Origin: Liolophura sinensis
Taxonomy: Eukaryota; Mollusca; Polyplacophora; Chitonida; Chitonidae
Direction of reading: 5' to 3'
Assembly: GCF_032854445.1 (NCBI RefSeq)
Contig: NC_088298.1
Location: 16,325,976-16,389,975, forward strand
Length of the DNA: 64,000 bases
Part shown: positions 53,587 to 64,000 of the stretch, piece after piece
Numbering within the stretch: the first letter of the stretch is position 1
Layout: each line of letters begins with the position of its first letter
Translations under genes and position numbers: made by a program
Notes under the pieces: generated by a model
Databases searched by the model: none
The model's input: the letters and a program-made list of their open reading frames with translations, nothing else
Told to the model about the DNA's origin: nothing

Positions 53587-53841
53587 AGCGGGGCCTCCGT
53601 GGCTCAGCTGGTTAGCGCGTTACACAGCGTAATGACCAAGGAGTCTCTCACCAATGCGGTCGCTGTGATTTCAAGTCCAGCTCATGTTGGCTTCCTCTCC
53701 GGCCGTAGCTACCTGCGGATGGTCGTGGATTTCCCCCGAACTCTGCCCGGTTTCCACCCACCATAATGCTGGCCGTCGTCGTATAAGTGAAATATTCTTG
53801 AGTACGGCGTAAAACACCAATCAAATAAATAAATAAATAAA
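53587..53841 (+). repeat. SINE-A, full length with short linker deletion
   Basis: Head, B-box region, core and AATAAATAAATA tail. A 13-bp target duplication TAGGATATAGGAG / TAGGATACAGGAG lies at 53574-53586 and 53842-53854. Confidence 0.95.
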
Positions 53842-54174
53842 TAGGATACAGGAGTATTTATGTGCCATAGCCCAATCTCGTCTATCCAAACGTCGTGAAG
53901 TGTGTGCAAAGACGATGTTTGACTAGGGGTAGATAAACGCTCCTAGGATGGCTTTTCCCCATCCTTCTTTTTGGGTTTAGTCCATCTTTTTTTGTCCATG
54001 AAAATGCAAAACGTTAAATGCCGGCTCAACTGCATAGTAATTCTTGATGTGACAAGTACATGTTTGCACCCAGTGTAGGCGAATCAAACATTAGAATGCG
54101 ACCACAAATTTGGGGTAGTAGATCAGATCAATTTCGCCGCTTGTGAGTTATTCTAATGGGAGGAGGCAGTTGGG

Positions 54175-54945
54175 AAGAAAGGTGGTTGGTTGGTTAAATC
54201 CTGGGTTATTCTTATGGGTAGGAACAGCGGTGGAGGCGAAGGCGTGAGTAAACCCTGGGTGGCAGCGACGGCTGTGGAGTAAATCCTGGTTACTCTTATG
54301 GGTAGGAGCGGTGGTGGAGGCGAAGCCGTGAGTAAACCCTAATTGGCAGCGGCGGCGGAGTAAATCCTGGGTTATTCTTATGGGTAGGAGCGGTGGTGGA
54401 GGCGAAGGCGTGAGTAAACCCTGTGTGGCAGCGGAGGCGGCAGAGTAAGTCCTGGGTTATTCTTATGGGTAGGAGCGGTGGTGGAGGTGAGGGCGTGAGT
54501 ACACCCTGTGTGGCAGCGGAGGCGGCGGAGTAAATCTTGGGTTATTCTTATGGGTAGGAGCGGTGGTGGAGGCGAGGGCGTGAGTACACCCTGTGTGGCA
54601 GCGGAGGCGGCGGAGTAAATCCTGGGTTATTCTTATGGGTAGGAGCGGCGGTGGAGGCGAAGGTGTGAGTACACCATGGGTGGCAGTGACAGCGGCGGAG
54701 TAAATCCTGGGTTATTCTTATGGGTAGGAGCGGCGGTGGAGACGAGGGCGTGAGTACACCCTGTGTGGCAGCGGCGGTGGCGGAGTAAATCCTGGGTTAT
54801 TCTTATGGGTAGGAGCGGTGGTGGAGGCGAGGGCGTGAGTAAACCCTGTGTGGCAGCGGAGGCGGCGGAGTAAATCCTGCGTTGTTCTTATGGGTGGATG
54901 TGGCACCGTGAGTAAACCCTGGGAGGAGGGGGAGGAGGCGTTGGG
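54175..54945 (+). repeat. 85-bp GC-rich minisatellite
   Basis: Nine units. The GTTATTCTTATGGGTAGG block recurs at exactly 85-bp spacing from 54371 to 54881 (82 and 84 in the first two). Each unit has a G-rich half (GGTGGTGGAGGCGAGGGCGT) and an AT-richer half. Base composition is far from that of the surroundings. Not a multiple of 3, no coding role. Confidence 0.95.
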
Positions 54946-55304
54946 GCGTTGTGATTAGTGGCGATCTTGACTTGATCTACTACTACTTGATCTGCAATCT
55001 ACTTTACTATTTTTTTTTCAATCCGGCAAATCTATGCCAGTGTAACCGCGACTGACATGAGATAGACATGGAAGTTTTATATATATATAAAAAAATGAAA
55101 ATTATAGTCTTTAGGTAAGAAATTCTTTCTGAAAAGTGATCAGAATGTGTCTAGCCGTCAAATATGATAGTTTCAGTGTTCTTGAATTTTATAAATTTTG
55201 ATCATTTTGAACTTTATAAATCAGGTAGCTCCGCGTACCGCCCAAGAGCTGGCTGAGATTTATTTGTCATGAAAGCTATAAAAGCTTGACTGTTTGGTGA
55301 AGTA

Positions 55305-55445
55305 GAGGTAGTCTACCGGACTACAGAAACCCTTGTCATCAGTGCAGCCAGTGATGGGTGGGGCTGTGGAGCTGGTTTATGGGAGGAGAAAACCAAAGTT
55401 CTCGGGATGAAGTCGCCAACCTTTGGGGCCAGGAGCCAAGGGCCG
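55305..55445 (+). other. Possible retroelement RNase H-like remnant
   Basis: One frame reads LVISAASDGWGCGAGLWEEK, reminiscent of the DASxxGWGA start of RNase H domains in DIRS-type or other retroelements. The match is short, so I treat it as a hint only. Confidence 0.2.
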
Positions 55446-55835
55446 GTTTCATGAAGCATACTTACTATAAAGAAGTCATTTTGCTAAGTGTACTTCATTT
55501 ACATCACACGTTTTCATGGTAGTTAAGGGCTCACTTAACTATAAAATGCACCCTATGTTATAAGTAAAGACATATAGAGTCTTTGATTACTTCAATGAGT
55601 TAACCGTGTTTACTTGTTGGATGGTTGTATAGGCCCTGCGGGTGAAGGAAGCGTCCAAACAGTTGTAAATTCTTTATACACTTGGAACCTCTTGTTTTTA
55701 AATGAAACGGCTCAGAGCGGCAAAGATAGCGTGCGAAACCCTTGACCGCACACAACACAGATACATAATGACAAGAGACGATCAAAAACACCATTTCTTT
55801 TCATTCCTGACGAATATTTATTAATCTGTTGACGT
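55446..55835. other. Intergenic, possible MITE start
   Basis: GGCCGGTTTCATGAAGCATA at 55441 resembles the end of widely dispersed MITEs in animals. I found no matching right end. Confidence 0.25.
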
Positions 55836-55837
55836 CC

Positions 55838-55932
55838 TTCAATCATGAATTCAATGATATTTTCACTCATGTGACAGCGGTCCAGTGAATGTGTGGAAAA
55901 AACTGAGCAGAAACCCGGTGGAAACGACTACA
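55838..55932 (-). repeat. Worn SINE-A fragment
   Basis: Weak resemblance to core and tail: GACAGCGGTCCAGTGAATG, CTGAGCAGAAACCCGGTGGA. Confidence 0.45.
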
Positions 55933-56231
55933 TTTGGAAGTACTAGTATTGTACTAAATGGAATTTAAGCTGCAGCCAAAAGACTCAGGAACCCAAATTA
56001 ATTAAATACCTTTTGTTTAAACACCATATGCAATAACTGTTTGCCCCTTGAAAATTCAAGAAGGTTCCACTTTATGGAAGTAAATTACCGACCAATTTCG
56101 GCAAGTCTCTTTAAAATTTTTCCTTGACACACATGTGCACTATATTGGTGAATTGTGCCAATGGCTCCATCCACGAATATCGTTGACTTCTTTTTGTGAC
56201 CAAGGGCTCATCAAAAGTCAAAAAAAAAAAA

Positions 56232-56255
56232 GGAAGGGGGGGGGGGGGGGGGGGG
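56232..56255 (+). repeat. Poly-G run
   Basis: About 20-24 consecutive G after a poly-A run, probably length-variable and prone to assembly error. Confidence 0.9.
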
Positions 56256-56439
56256 AATCTGTGGATTCCTTGCCCAAGGTCAGAATAGAACCTATCCCTT
56301 TTTGGTCCTTGGAATAGAACAATATGAACCTTAACCACTCGACCACGACGCAGCCTCCGATCGCAATTATTAAAGCTAAGTGTGACAGCAACAAGCACAT
56401 TGGAAGTACATGTATTATGAAAGAAGCACACGTCAGTTT

Positions 56440-56697
56440 GGTTTATTTATTTGTTTGATTGTTGATTTACACCTTGCTCAAGAATGTTTCACTTATACGA
56501 CGGTGGTCAGCATTAGCCTGGGAAGAAAATGGGCAGAGCCCTGGGGAGTTTCATGACCATCTGCAGGTTGCTGTCAGATGTTTCACAATTACGATCAGAG
56601 AGGAAACCGGACTTCCAACTCAGCGGACACATTGGTGAGAAACTCCCGGAGTCAGTGAGCCACACTGGCACACAAACCACTCTGCCATAGAGGCCCT
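56440..56697 (-). repeat. SINE-A, full length but diverged
   Basis: Reversed TTTATTTATTTG tail, core, linker and head to CCATAGAGGCCC, with many substitutions. One of the older copies. Confidence 0.85.
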
Positions 56698-57076
56698 TAG
56701 TTTCAACACCAGAATAAAAGCCCATAAAATGACCAAAAAAAAAAAAAATCAAATCTGTTTAAAAGAAAGGAAACTCAAAGCCCATCTATAACTTGTTATA
56801 CTGACACTATGCAGCTAATTTCAAGTCAACACAAAGCATTTCTGGAAAACTCACTGATAAAGGGCTAACAAGCAATGTATAAAGTTATACATTTGGCTAT
56901 ATTAATAAAAAAAAAGTCAACAACAGATCCATTAAGTTTCAAGACTTTTATATACATTTCAAGATCTAATATAGAAGCCTATGATAGTCTCAGGAAAGGG
57001 ATAATGATATCAATAATAACATATATAACTTTGACTTGAAGATAAATTTACAATCCAGCATGACTACTCCCTTAAT

Positions 57077-57078
57077 AA

Positions 57079-57120
<42 letters not shown>
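57077..57120. repeat. (AT)n microsatellite
   Basis: About 20 AT units with one interruption. Confidence 0.95.
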
Positions 57121-57123
<3 letters not shown>

Positions 57124-58818
57124 GTTTTTTTGTTTCTTTTTTAACCACAAACCCAGAGCCGTATTTATATATGATCTTGATATTCTGTGATATTTAATAC
57201 ACATTCTAGATGGGCAGGCACACAAGCAGACATACAGACAGATGGACACAAGTTGTATTCATCAATTTTAGTACAAAAATGTGCTTGAATTTTTTTTATA
57301 TCTAACTTCATCCAAGAACATAGACACACTATTGTGATAGTCTTTGACATCTCAGTGGAAAGCTGGAATAAATAATTTGATCACATTTTCTTTTCACCAC
57401 TGGTGTAAATAAGTCATAAGAGTGACTGCACTATGCATTCTTGCAGATCATTTGCACATCATACTTGTTTTTTTTTTATTTCAGTTTTTTTTTTCCTGTC
57501 TAAATTTTAATAAAAAGATATTAAATAATACAGGATAAAAGTTGTATAGATCACTGGTAACATCAACACAAGTGGCTTAAAGAAAGCTAGAAAAAGTAAA
57601 CAATTTCTTTTCTTCAGAAACACAATTCGACTTTCAGATCATACATGCCATGGCATAATGCAGCTGTCCAAGGGCCTTCTACCAAGGGAGGGAAATCTTG
57701 TACCTCGTGAAACAAAGGTCACAAGATTTGCCTCCCTTCATAGGAGGGGCTCATGAACCACATAGTGCATACCCTTTGTCTTACATGTATCAACAGAAAG
57801 CCTACATTTCCTTAAAGTCTTTTTGTTGATCTCAATCAACATTTGTTTAGTTCCCATAGTTTTCTTTCACTGATTTAGAATTTAATTTTTCAACATTAAG
57901 CCAAGAACTGAGTGACATGGACTCTTGGCCATTTTCATTCATTTACTTAATTAAAACTTTAAACTTAATTTTTATTTGACACCATACTAACCATCCGAAA
58001 AGACTTAAAGACAGACAACTTAGTTAAAGCAGAATCAAGTGACAGACTAACTTAGTACCACTGTCGGCGTTAGTGTCTTGCAAAATTTATCAACTTCAAA
58101 TTTTTGGAGGGTTTTTTTCCCAACTACAGGATTTGAAGAAAATTCTCTGTTGCCCTCACAGCGCAACAAATCAACAAAGACTACGAAGAAAAATTTTATG
58201 CCAATGCCACTCACATACATTTAATCAATGTAATAAATATATTAATAAAAATAAAAAAAAAAAGGAAAAAAAAAAAAGAAAGAAGCAACATCACTATACG
58301 ACAACATCAGATTTAACAATAGGATACTTATATAAACTTTAACGATAGATACAGCTATCATCGTTTTGGTCACTCCCCAACAACAAGCAAAACATGAAGA
58401 CAACAAGTAACAAGCAAAAAAAAAAACCAATTTAAAGCACTCCAGCTAAATGCTAAGCAAGTCTGTGCAAGAAAACCATGCAATTCCAGGCATTGAGTCC
58501 AATGCATGTAAATGTACCGTACTTCCAAATACAGCACAGCTAAGCAATGCCAAAGGGAAGTGGTATTATCTCCTAAAGTGATATTACCTTCCACTTAAAC
58601 AGTGGTATTTTTCTTCATCGTTATCTGTGTAATAACTATGCTTTCATCTACCCTACATGTATGTATTTGTAACTTTTCTTACAACAAAGTTGATAGGAAC
58701 TGCAAACATGAACTTACATGTATCTACGCAACTAAGTGATCAATTGCAAAGCAGGGGAAACATTTAAATCGTAAATAAATTAGGCAACATATCTAGATAT
58801 AATCATCTCTTTCTCTTT

Positions 58819-58848
58819 ATATATATATATATATATGTATATATATAA
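58819..58848. repeat. (AT)n microsatellite
   Basis: About 14 AT/GT units (TATATATATATATATATGTA...). Confidence 0.9.
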
Positions 58849-60322
58849 ATAACATGCCTGCACTTAGGCCCATCTCAGGACTATGTATATTTACAGCAAC
58901 ATTCAAACAAGACAAATTTATACACAAAAACAACAAGTTCTGTCCTGTGATTTTTGCCTGTATGAATTCACACTTATTCAAGTGACCATTTTCGCATAAG
59001 AAGTAGTTCTAAGACACTACCAGTAACAGAGAAAGCACTTTCATTTCAAGCAAAATCTATTATCTTTTATTATCATTATTGTAGTTATTATGAGAATTAA
59101 TGTTTATCTTTCTGATAATCTTAAGTCAGAAAAAACATCTTGAGACAGAATGCATCAAGTGCATCACCGGTAGATCGACACTGAACTGTAAAATTGAAAA
59201 TTGTCATGTCCACATAAAAATTTCACTGGGATTTTTTTGGTGGCTGCAAGCAGTCTAGGGGAGATAACTCTGGCAGGAGCAACCAAAGGGAGATAACATA
59301 TCACTAACAACACTAAAATTTTTCAACACATTACAGAGTTTTTGAGGTACAAAACATTATACGATGACAACTGCATTTTCAAGACTACTACTTTAAAGAC
59401 AAGTATCTTGGGAATAAAGATTTGCAGATGAAATATGAAATATTTTGAAAGTGTTTAGTAAATGATCTTTTTGACAAGGAAAAAATTGCAGCTTACAACA
59501 AAGCAAAATATTTTCCCCAATAAAAAAAAGCATGTATTATTTGGACAGCCATTTTACAACAGCAAAACAAAAACACATGAATAATATTAAAGCTGTAAAT
59601 TTCAGCTTTCAAAAACTGAGCAAATCATTTGGTGTAAAAGTGATTCAAAATGGATGCCAAACACTCTGAGTGAGGGAGTGAAGGAATGAATCATTACTGA
59701 ATGTGGATTGATTTTTCACAAAAAAGAAAACCCCAAAATACATGAAAAAAAAAAAAATGAAGGCGTGTGTACAAGAAATGGCTCAATGCTGCGTTCATGT
59801 ACTATTTTGTGTGAAATCATCACACATGGCATAATATTTAACAGCAATTATACATCTGCACGAGACTATACATTTCCCACTACTCCCAGGGTTATTTACA
59901 TCTCATACTGCACTGCAGCCTTTCCAGCTTGTCATCTGCATCTTAATGGTTGACAGAAAGTCTCGGCAACCTTTCCAATGATATGCTGCATGCATCTGAG
60001 CATGAAGGTTTTCAAATCTCCATCTGTGTCATCCATTCGAAGCTGGCAATGTCTGGTTGGTTGTGAGTTTTTGAATTCACAACCTGTTCGTCTACTGCTT
60101 CCACTGCTGATTGGTTACAAGCCAGTCACCTGACGCAGTGCACACTATCCCATGACCTACATCTAGCAGACTCTTCAGAGGTCCATGGGGATGCCCTCTT
60201 AAAGCCAAGGGCAGCAGAGGGCTACAGGGTTGCCATTTTGAAGCCAGGGGCAGGGCAGTAGTCATCACATGCTGCACACAGGCATCACCCTGTATTGCTT
60301 CTTTGAGTGACTGGGTGTGGGG

Positions 60323-60348
60323 GTTGGGGGGGGGGGGGGGGGGAGGGG
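60323..60348 (+). repeat. Poly-G run
   Basis: Long G tract with one A interruption, in the probable 3' UTR. Confidence 0.85.
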
Positions 60349-60510
60349 AAATCGAAGTCCACCGCCAAACAGTTGTTTGGATATTGAGCACTGATGATCC
60401 ATTGTATGATGGGATTGAAGACGGTTGACTTTGAGTTCCAACTATCCCAGATCCATCCCATCTCCCAGATTTTTCAAACCATGGCAGTATGCCTGACTTA
60501 TCCGTCCCAT

Positions 60511-60694
60511 TTAAGATACGGCCATCTCTTCGTTTTGGGGCTGCTTGGGACTGCCTAACTTCGGCATATTTTCAGACTTCACGACATGGACTCCATTTTC
60601 CATAGAGAGAGACCCCATAGGTGGTTGCCCTGGCAACTGCATCTTTGGCAAGTCTTCCAGGCTTTTTGACAGATTGAGCGGTTGACCAGCTTGT
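60511..60694 (-). CDS. Unrecognised protein, last exon
   Basis: Starts RQAGQPLNLSKSLEDL after TTTTTCAG (the Arg codon is split across the junction). Ends EEMAVS and TAA. Confidence 0.82.
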
Positions 60695-63175
60695 CTGAAA
60701 AATGAAAGAGACAAATCACTAAAAATCACTGTATTAAAAGACACAAAAGTGAAGAGCAACTTCATTTCCGCTTTCATGGTTTATATCCTGCTGCTATCGG
60801 TTTTGTGCAAGACAAGTTTTTGAGAACATTGTTATGTTAACGCCTTAGTGTCTTATTACTTGTATGTAAATGCACTACTTGATGAAATCATTATTCCATA
60901 TAGTACACATTATCCTGTCAACACGATTCGATTTTTTTTTTTTTTTTTTTTTTGATTGGTGTTTTACGCCGTACTCAAGAATATTTCACTTATACGACGG
61001 CGGCCAGCATTATGGTGGGTGGAAACCGGGTACAGCCCGGGGGAAACCCACGACCATCCGCAGGTTGCTTGCAGACCTTCTCACGTACGGCCGCCAGCAT
61101 GAGCTGGACTTGAACTCACAGCGACCGCATTGGTGAGAGACTCCTGGGTCATTACGCTGCGCTAGCGCTTTAACCGACTGAGCCACGGAGGCCCCCAACA
61201 CGATTAGAAAAATTAAAACTAAGCGAACACAAATACATAATTCAATAAACACATCATTCTTTGCGAACTTTTGGAAATTGCTTACAAGAAGTGTATTTAT
61301 GTCTTTCAGATTCAGAGCATTATCCTGTCTAAATTGCTATTAGAAGTATATTTTTCACAAAACAGTCTCTCATCCGAAATAAGAGAAAAAAAACTCTGAA
61401 ACCTCTGCATCAGATTCCCTTAAAATTTTATTTTTAGTTCTTTTCAGCTAAACAGATGACAAAGCTGTCTCTGACATATGGGTGCGTCAAATTTAGCAGC
61501 TTTAATACTTTAAAATAATTTACCAATTATTATAATTCACAACACATGGGCCAATTCAACAAAGCCACGTCTGACTTGCACGAACAGTTTTCACGTCAAA
61601 TATTTTCCCCACCTCATTTCATACATGAACACGTTATCTTAAGATAAATGTCTCAAAGTCACAACTTTTGACAAAGTTTCAAATTTTCACCTTGGTCAGA
61701 AATGGCTCCAGAATTACACATGACAAATGATATTCATTTCACACCAGATGATTTATAACAACCACAACAACTGCAGGAACAACAACAACAGCTACAGGAA
61801 CAACAACAACAACAGCTACAACTAACTAAACAGAGGTACGAGAAAGTGACAATACGTACGGTATCCTTACCTAAGATGAGGCATACTGGAGCTGTACATC
61901 TGAGCTATATGGGGCATGCCGGGCACGGGCTGAGGGTATGCCCCCTGGGGCATCATGGGCGGCATGCCCGGCATTGCGGGGTAACGTAGTCCGTAGTACG
62001 GGGAGTAGAGTGGGATCTGTCGCGAGTACATGGGACTGGGTGCATACATCGTGTGGGGTGGCTGTGATGTCAGGACGGCTGTTGTTGGTGGGGCAGTGGA
62101 CGCTGGCGCCTTTGCAGGTTCGCGTTTGGCGGAAGTCTTCTCGCCATTGTTGATTTTCATCAGGTTGTCCATGCTGTCGATCTTCTTCAACAATTTGTCT
62201 TTCAGACTCAGCATAGTCGTCTGGTGGACCTGCTCACGCAAGTTTTTCTCCTCAGCTTCGGTGAGAGGCTTGTTGCCACGGTTACCAAGCAGGCTGCCAT
62301 CTTGGTTTGTCATGTTGCTGAGGACAGGGTTAGGCTTGGACATCGCCATGACGACCTGGGGTTCAGAGGTAACATGGGTGTCATACGCGCTCTGGGAGGT
62401 CCTGAGGGGCAAGCTGGCAACACTTGTGAAGGGTGTGGCTATTGCAGGAGGTGGCGCCTGAAGGTGGGCCATTAGTTGGGGGTGTGCCTCCGCGGCTGAG
62501 GGTTTTGCAGACTTCTCGCTGTCAGGCGAGGAGCTGGTGGAGGGCTGGTTGTCACTGGCGGAAGGGGAGGCAACTGTGGCAGCAGCACTCTCGTTCTTCT
62601 CCTTCTCCACATTAACGGGTGGCTGAGGAGATGTTTTCCGGAACTTGTCAAACTTTTTGTGGACAACACCGGAACTGAAATCACTGACAACAATCTTTGT
62701 GTCGCGCTTGGCCGCAGGTGCATCACCTTCACTCCCAGACTGCTCCTGGGCGGACAATGCTGGTGGTGAGATGCTCTCCACGGCACGGCTGCTATCCTGG
62801 GACATCCACGCCATTTTGGGCGTTTCTGTTTTTGAGGGACTTGCGTGAGAAAGTTGTGAGTGTACCTTATCTAGCGGGTTTGCTGCCAGCTGCGCAGTCA
62901 AGGTGGGCGCACTCAGACCAACCGAGGTCTGCACCCTCTGGAACTGCAACGACAACACGAGATAGTTCAACAATTAATTCAAGTACCTGTTACATGTACA
63001 ACAACAACAGTGCATCAGCACAACCAACAGAGCCTTGTAAGTGAGGGCAATCAAACAGTATCAATAATACAAACATTTTTCCCAGATTTCTTGACAATTC
63101 ATGATCTGAAGACTTGGACTTTTTACTTAATTTTTATGAATGGAATAGATACCAGCTTTTCAGATGTACTGGACT

Positions 63176-63210
<35 letters not shown>

Positions 63211-64000
63211 TTTATATATGATGAAATTTCTTTTCTTTCTAATCAAGGCGAAATAAAATTTCTGCTGCCTTAAAACGATGCAAATGACATAGTTTCTCAC
63301 CTTCTGAGAGTCCTCCAGACCAGTCTTAGCAGGACGTTTCCCAATGCCCCTGTAGAAAGCCTCAGGGGTCTGCAGATACTGGGCACCGCCTCGCTCTATC
63401 AGGAGAGCTTTCTCATGTCGATGCAGCCCGTAGGACGCCCCCACGCTGCCTCTGCGGGTGTCCGCGCTGTAAGGGGGCTGGATCCCATCCAGCAACAACC
63501 GCTCGCTTTCCATGGGGAGCGCTGTTGGGTGGAGATTTCGTGCTGCGCGCCCCTCACTGTTCAGGTGGAAGCTGTAGCATCGTCGGCGGATTTCATAATC
63601 CTTTTCAGCCATGGATCCTGATCGTGAGCGAGGATTGGGCGAACCGGGGGAGTACCTGTCCTTCCCGGGGACGGGGCTAGTGCGAGAGCTGCAGGCGCTA
63701 GAGTCGGGGGTGCTGCCCATCCCTAGGCGATTATACTGGTCGTCAGGGACAGGGCTACTGCACACGCTGCTCGACACCGATGGCGGGTTATAGTCATCAT
63801 TCACGACTGCCCGTTTCTCCAGCTTATGACTCAGCTTATTCACCATTTTGGAAATGTATTCCTTGTCGAGGGTGTAGCGTCGTCGGTTGCCCTCGTCTAT
63901 CACATGCAAGGAGCGACTCGGGCGAGACATGGTTTCACGGTCCAGCGTGTGACAGCGCTGACGTGGCTGGTCTGGCAGGTAACCGTAGAAGCCGCTGACT
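60511..64000 (-). CDS. C-terminal exons of an unrecognised low-complexity protein
   Basis: Join (minus): 64000+ to 63301, 62943-61871, 60694-60511; the 5' part lies beyond the window. Donors AAG|GTGAGA and AG|GTAAGG and acceptors TTGCAG and TTTCAG give matching phases, about 650 residues in view. Composition is Ser/Pro-rich and probably disordered. Notable parts: LDKEYISKMVNKLSHKLEKR (helical, basic), RRRCYSFHL, FDKFRKTSP, a helical LREQVHQTTMLSLKDKLLKK, a Pro/Met/Tyr-rich tract (YSPYYGLRYPAMPGMPPMMP), and in the last exon QPLNLSKSLEDL. PLNLS fits the PxDLS-type motif that binds the corepressor CtBP, which would suggest a nuclear regulator or scaffold, but I do not recognise the protein. Stop TAA at 60511-60513. 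No sign of decay. Confidence 0.85.
60929..61195 (-). repeat. SINE-A, full length
   Basis: T run, tail, core and head to CCACGGAGGCCCC, with a short linker gap. A 10-bp target duplication CAACACGATT lies at 60919-60928 and 61196-61205. Sits in the last intron of the unrecognised gene. Confidence 0.96.
61755..61830 (+). repeat. (CAA)n-rich microsatellite
   Basis: Interrupted CAA/CAG repeats (AACAACAACAACAGCTACAG) in an intron. Confidence 0.85.
61871..62943 (-). CDS. Unrecognised protein, large penultimate exon
   Basis: Begins FQRVQTSVGL after a CGTTGCAG acceptor and ends MYSSSMPHL before AG|GTAAGG. Encodes 358 residues, rich in Ser, Pro, Ala and, at the end, Met and Tyr. Confidence 0.87.
63180..63209. 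repeat. (AT)n microsatellite
   Basis: About 14 AT units in the intron between the two large exons of the unrecognised gene. Confidence 0.95.
63301..64000 (-). CDS. Unrecognised protein, internal exon (runs off window)
   Basis: Open to the window edge. Upstream of the first in-window Met the frame reads VSGFYGYLPDQPRQRCHTLD, so that Met is not necessarily the start. Ends LEDSQK before a GTGAGA donor. Confidence 0.85.

Larger units (their letters stand above)
56700..60510 (-). other. AT-rich tract, probable 3' UTR and flank
   Basis: There is no convincing coding sequence between the worn SINE and the stop codon at 60511. The tract is AT-rich, with runs of A/T and (AT)n, consistent with a long 3' UTR of the minus-strand gene plus flank. 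Several reversed AATAAA (TTTATT) signals occur, for example near 57970 and 59064. I cannot tell which is used. Confidence 0.4.

Noticed and set aside
60092-60391. Minus-strand open frame of 99 codons with a proline run
   Set aside because: Lies downstream of the stop codon at 60511; the prolines come from a poly-G tract in the probable 3' UTR.
62030-62475. Plus-strand open frames opposite the large penultimate exon
   Set aside because: Shadow frames caused by the biased composition of the minus-strand coding exon.

Overview
This is eukaryotic, intron-rich, repeat-rich DNA, most likely from a lophotrochozoan and probably a mollusc. The evidence is GT-AG spliced genes, a metazoan Toll-like receptor (TLR) pair, a mitochondrial seryl-tRNA synthetase, THAP/YqaJ-type DNA transposons, and very many tRNA-derived SINEs with an (AAAT)n-like tail of a kind I associate with molluscs. 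The species is inference; no lookup was possible. I saw no CRISPR array, operon, virus or toxin gene.

Layout. At 1-290 two perfect three-unit heat-shock elements and a TATA box face left, like the promoter of a heat-shock gene beyond the edge. From 300 to 9000 there are only repeats: SINEs and 17/16-bp tandem arrays. At 9063-11815 (minus) lies a TLR with an open transmembrane-TIR end and a broken ectodomain. At 14670-16480 (minus) is a more decayed paralogue split by a full-length SINE. At 18973-24345 there is a complete but dead DNA transposon bounded by inverted repeats and an AT target duplication. It carries two convergent genes, SAP-SWIM-YqaJ (plus) and THAP-HTH-DDE transposase (minus), the pattern of ISL2EU in the PHIS/Harbinger group. 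At 24806-28982 are two copies of a MITE; one was split by a 1540-bp Tc1 element with 27-bp inverted repeats. A 37-bp tandem array follows at 29092-29824.

The main newly assembled gene runs on the minus strand from 46330 to about 34049. Eleven short exons with matching phases encode a secreted protein whose parts fit DUF4874 followed by DUF4832 (a putative glycoside-hydrolase-like pair). Its introns hold SINEs, a dead DD37D mariner (39089-40598) and a 91-bp minisatellite that appears to have grown out of the 3' edge of exon 6 with its splice donor.

At 49529-50977 (plus) is an intronless, apparently intact mitochondrial seryl-tRNA synthetase (SARS2-like). Between 52900 and 54950 lie 25-bp and GC-rich 85-bp minisatellites. 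From 64000 leftwards to 60511 (minus) are the last three coding exons of a large low-complexity protein I do not recognise; it ends with a CtBP-binding-like PLNLS motif and probably has a long AT-rich 3' UTR.

The genes do not form a pathway. The window is mostly a record of transposition into and around a few host genes. Three tRNA-related SINE families share a similar 3' tail, and many copies show clear target-site duplications. SINE-A, SINE-B and SINE-C are names used only in this answer.
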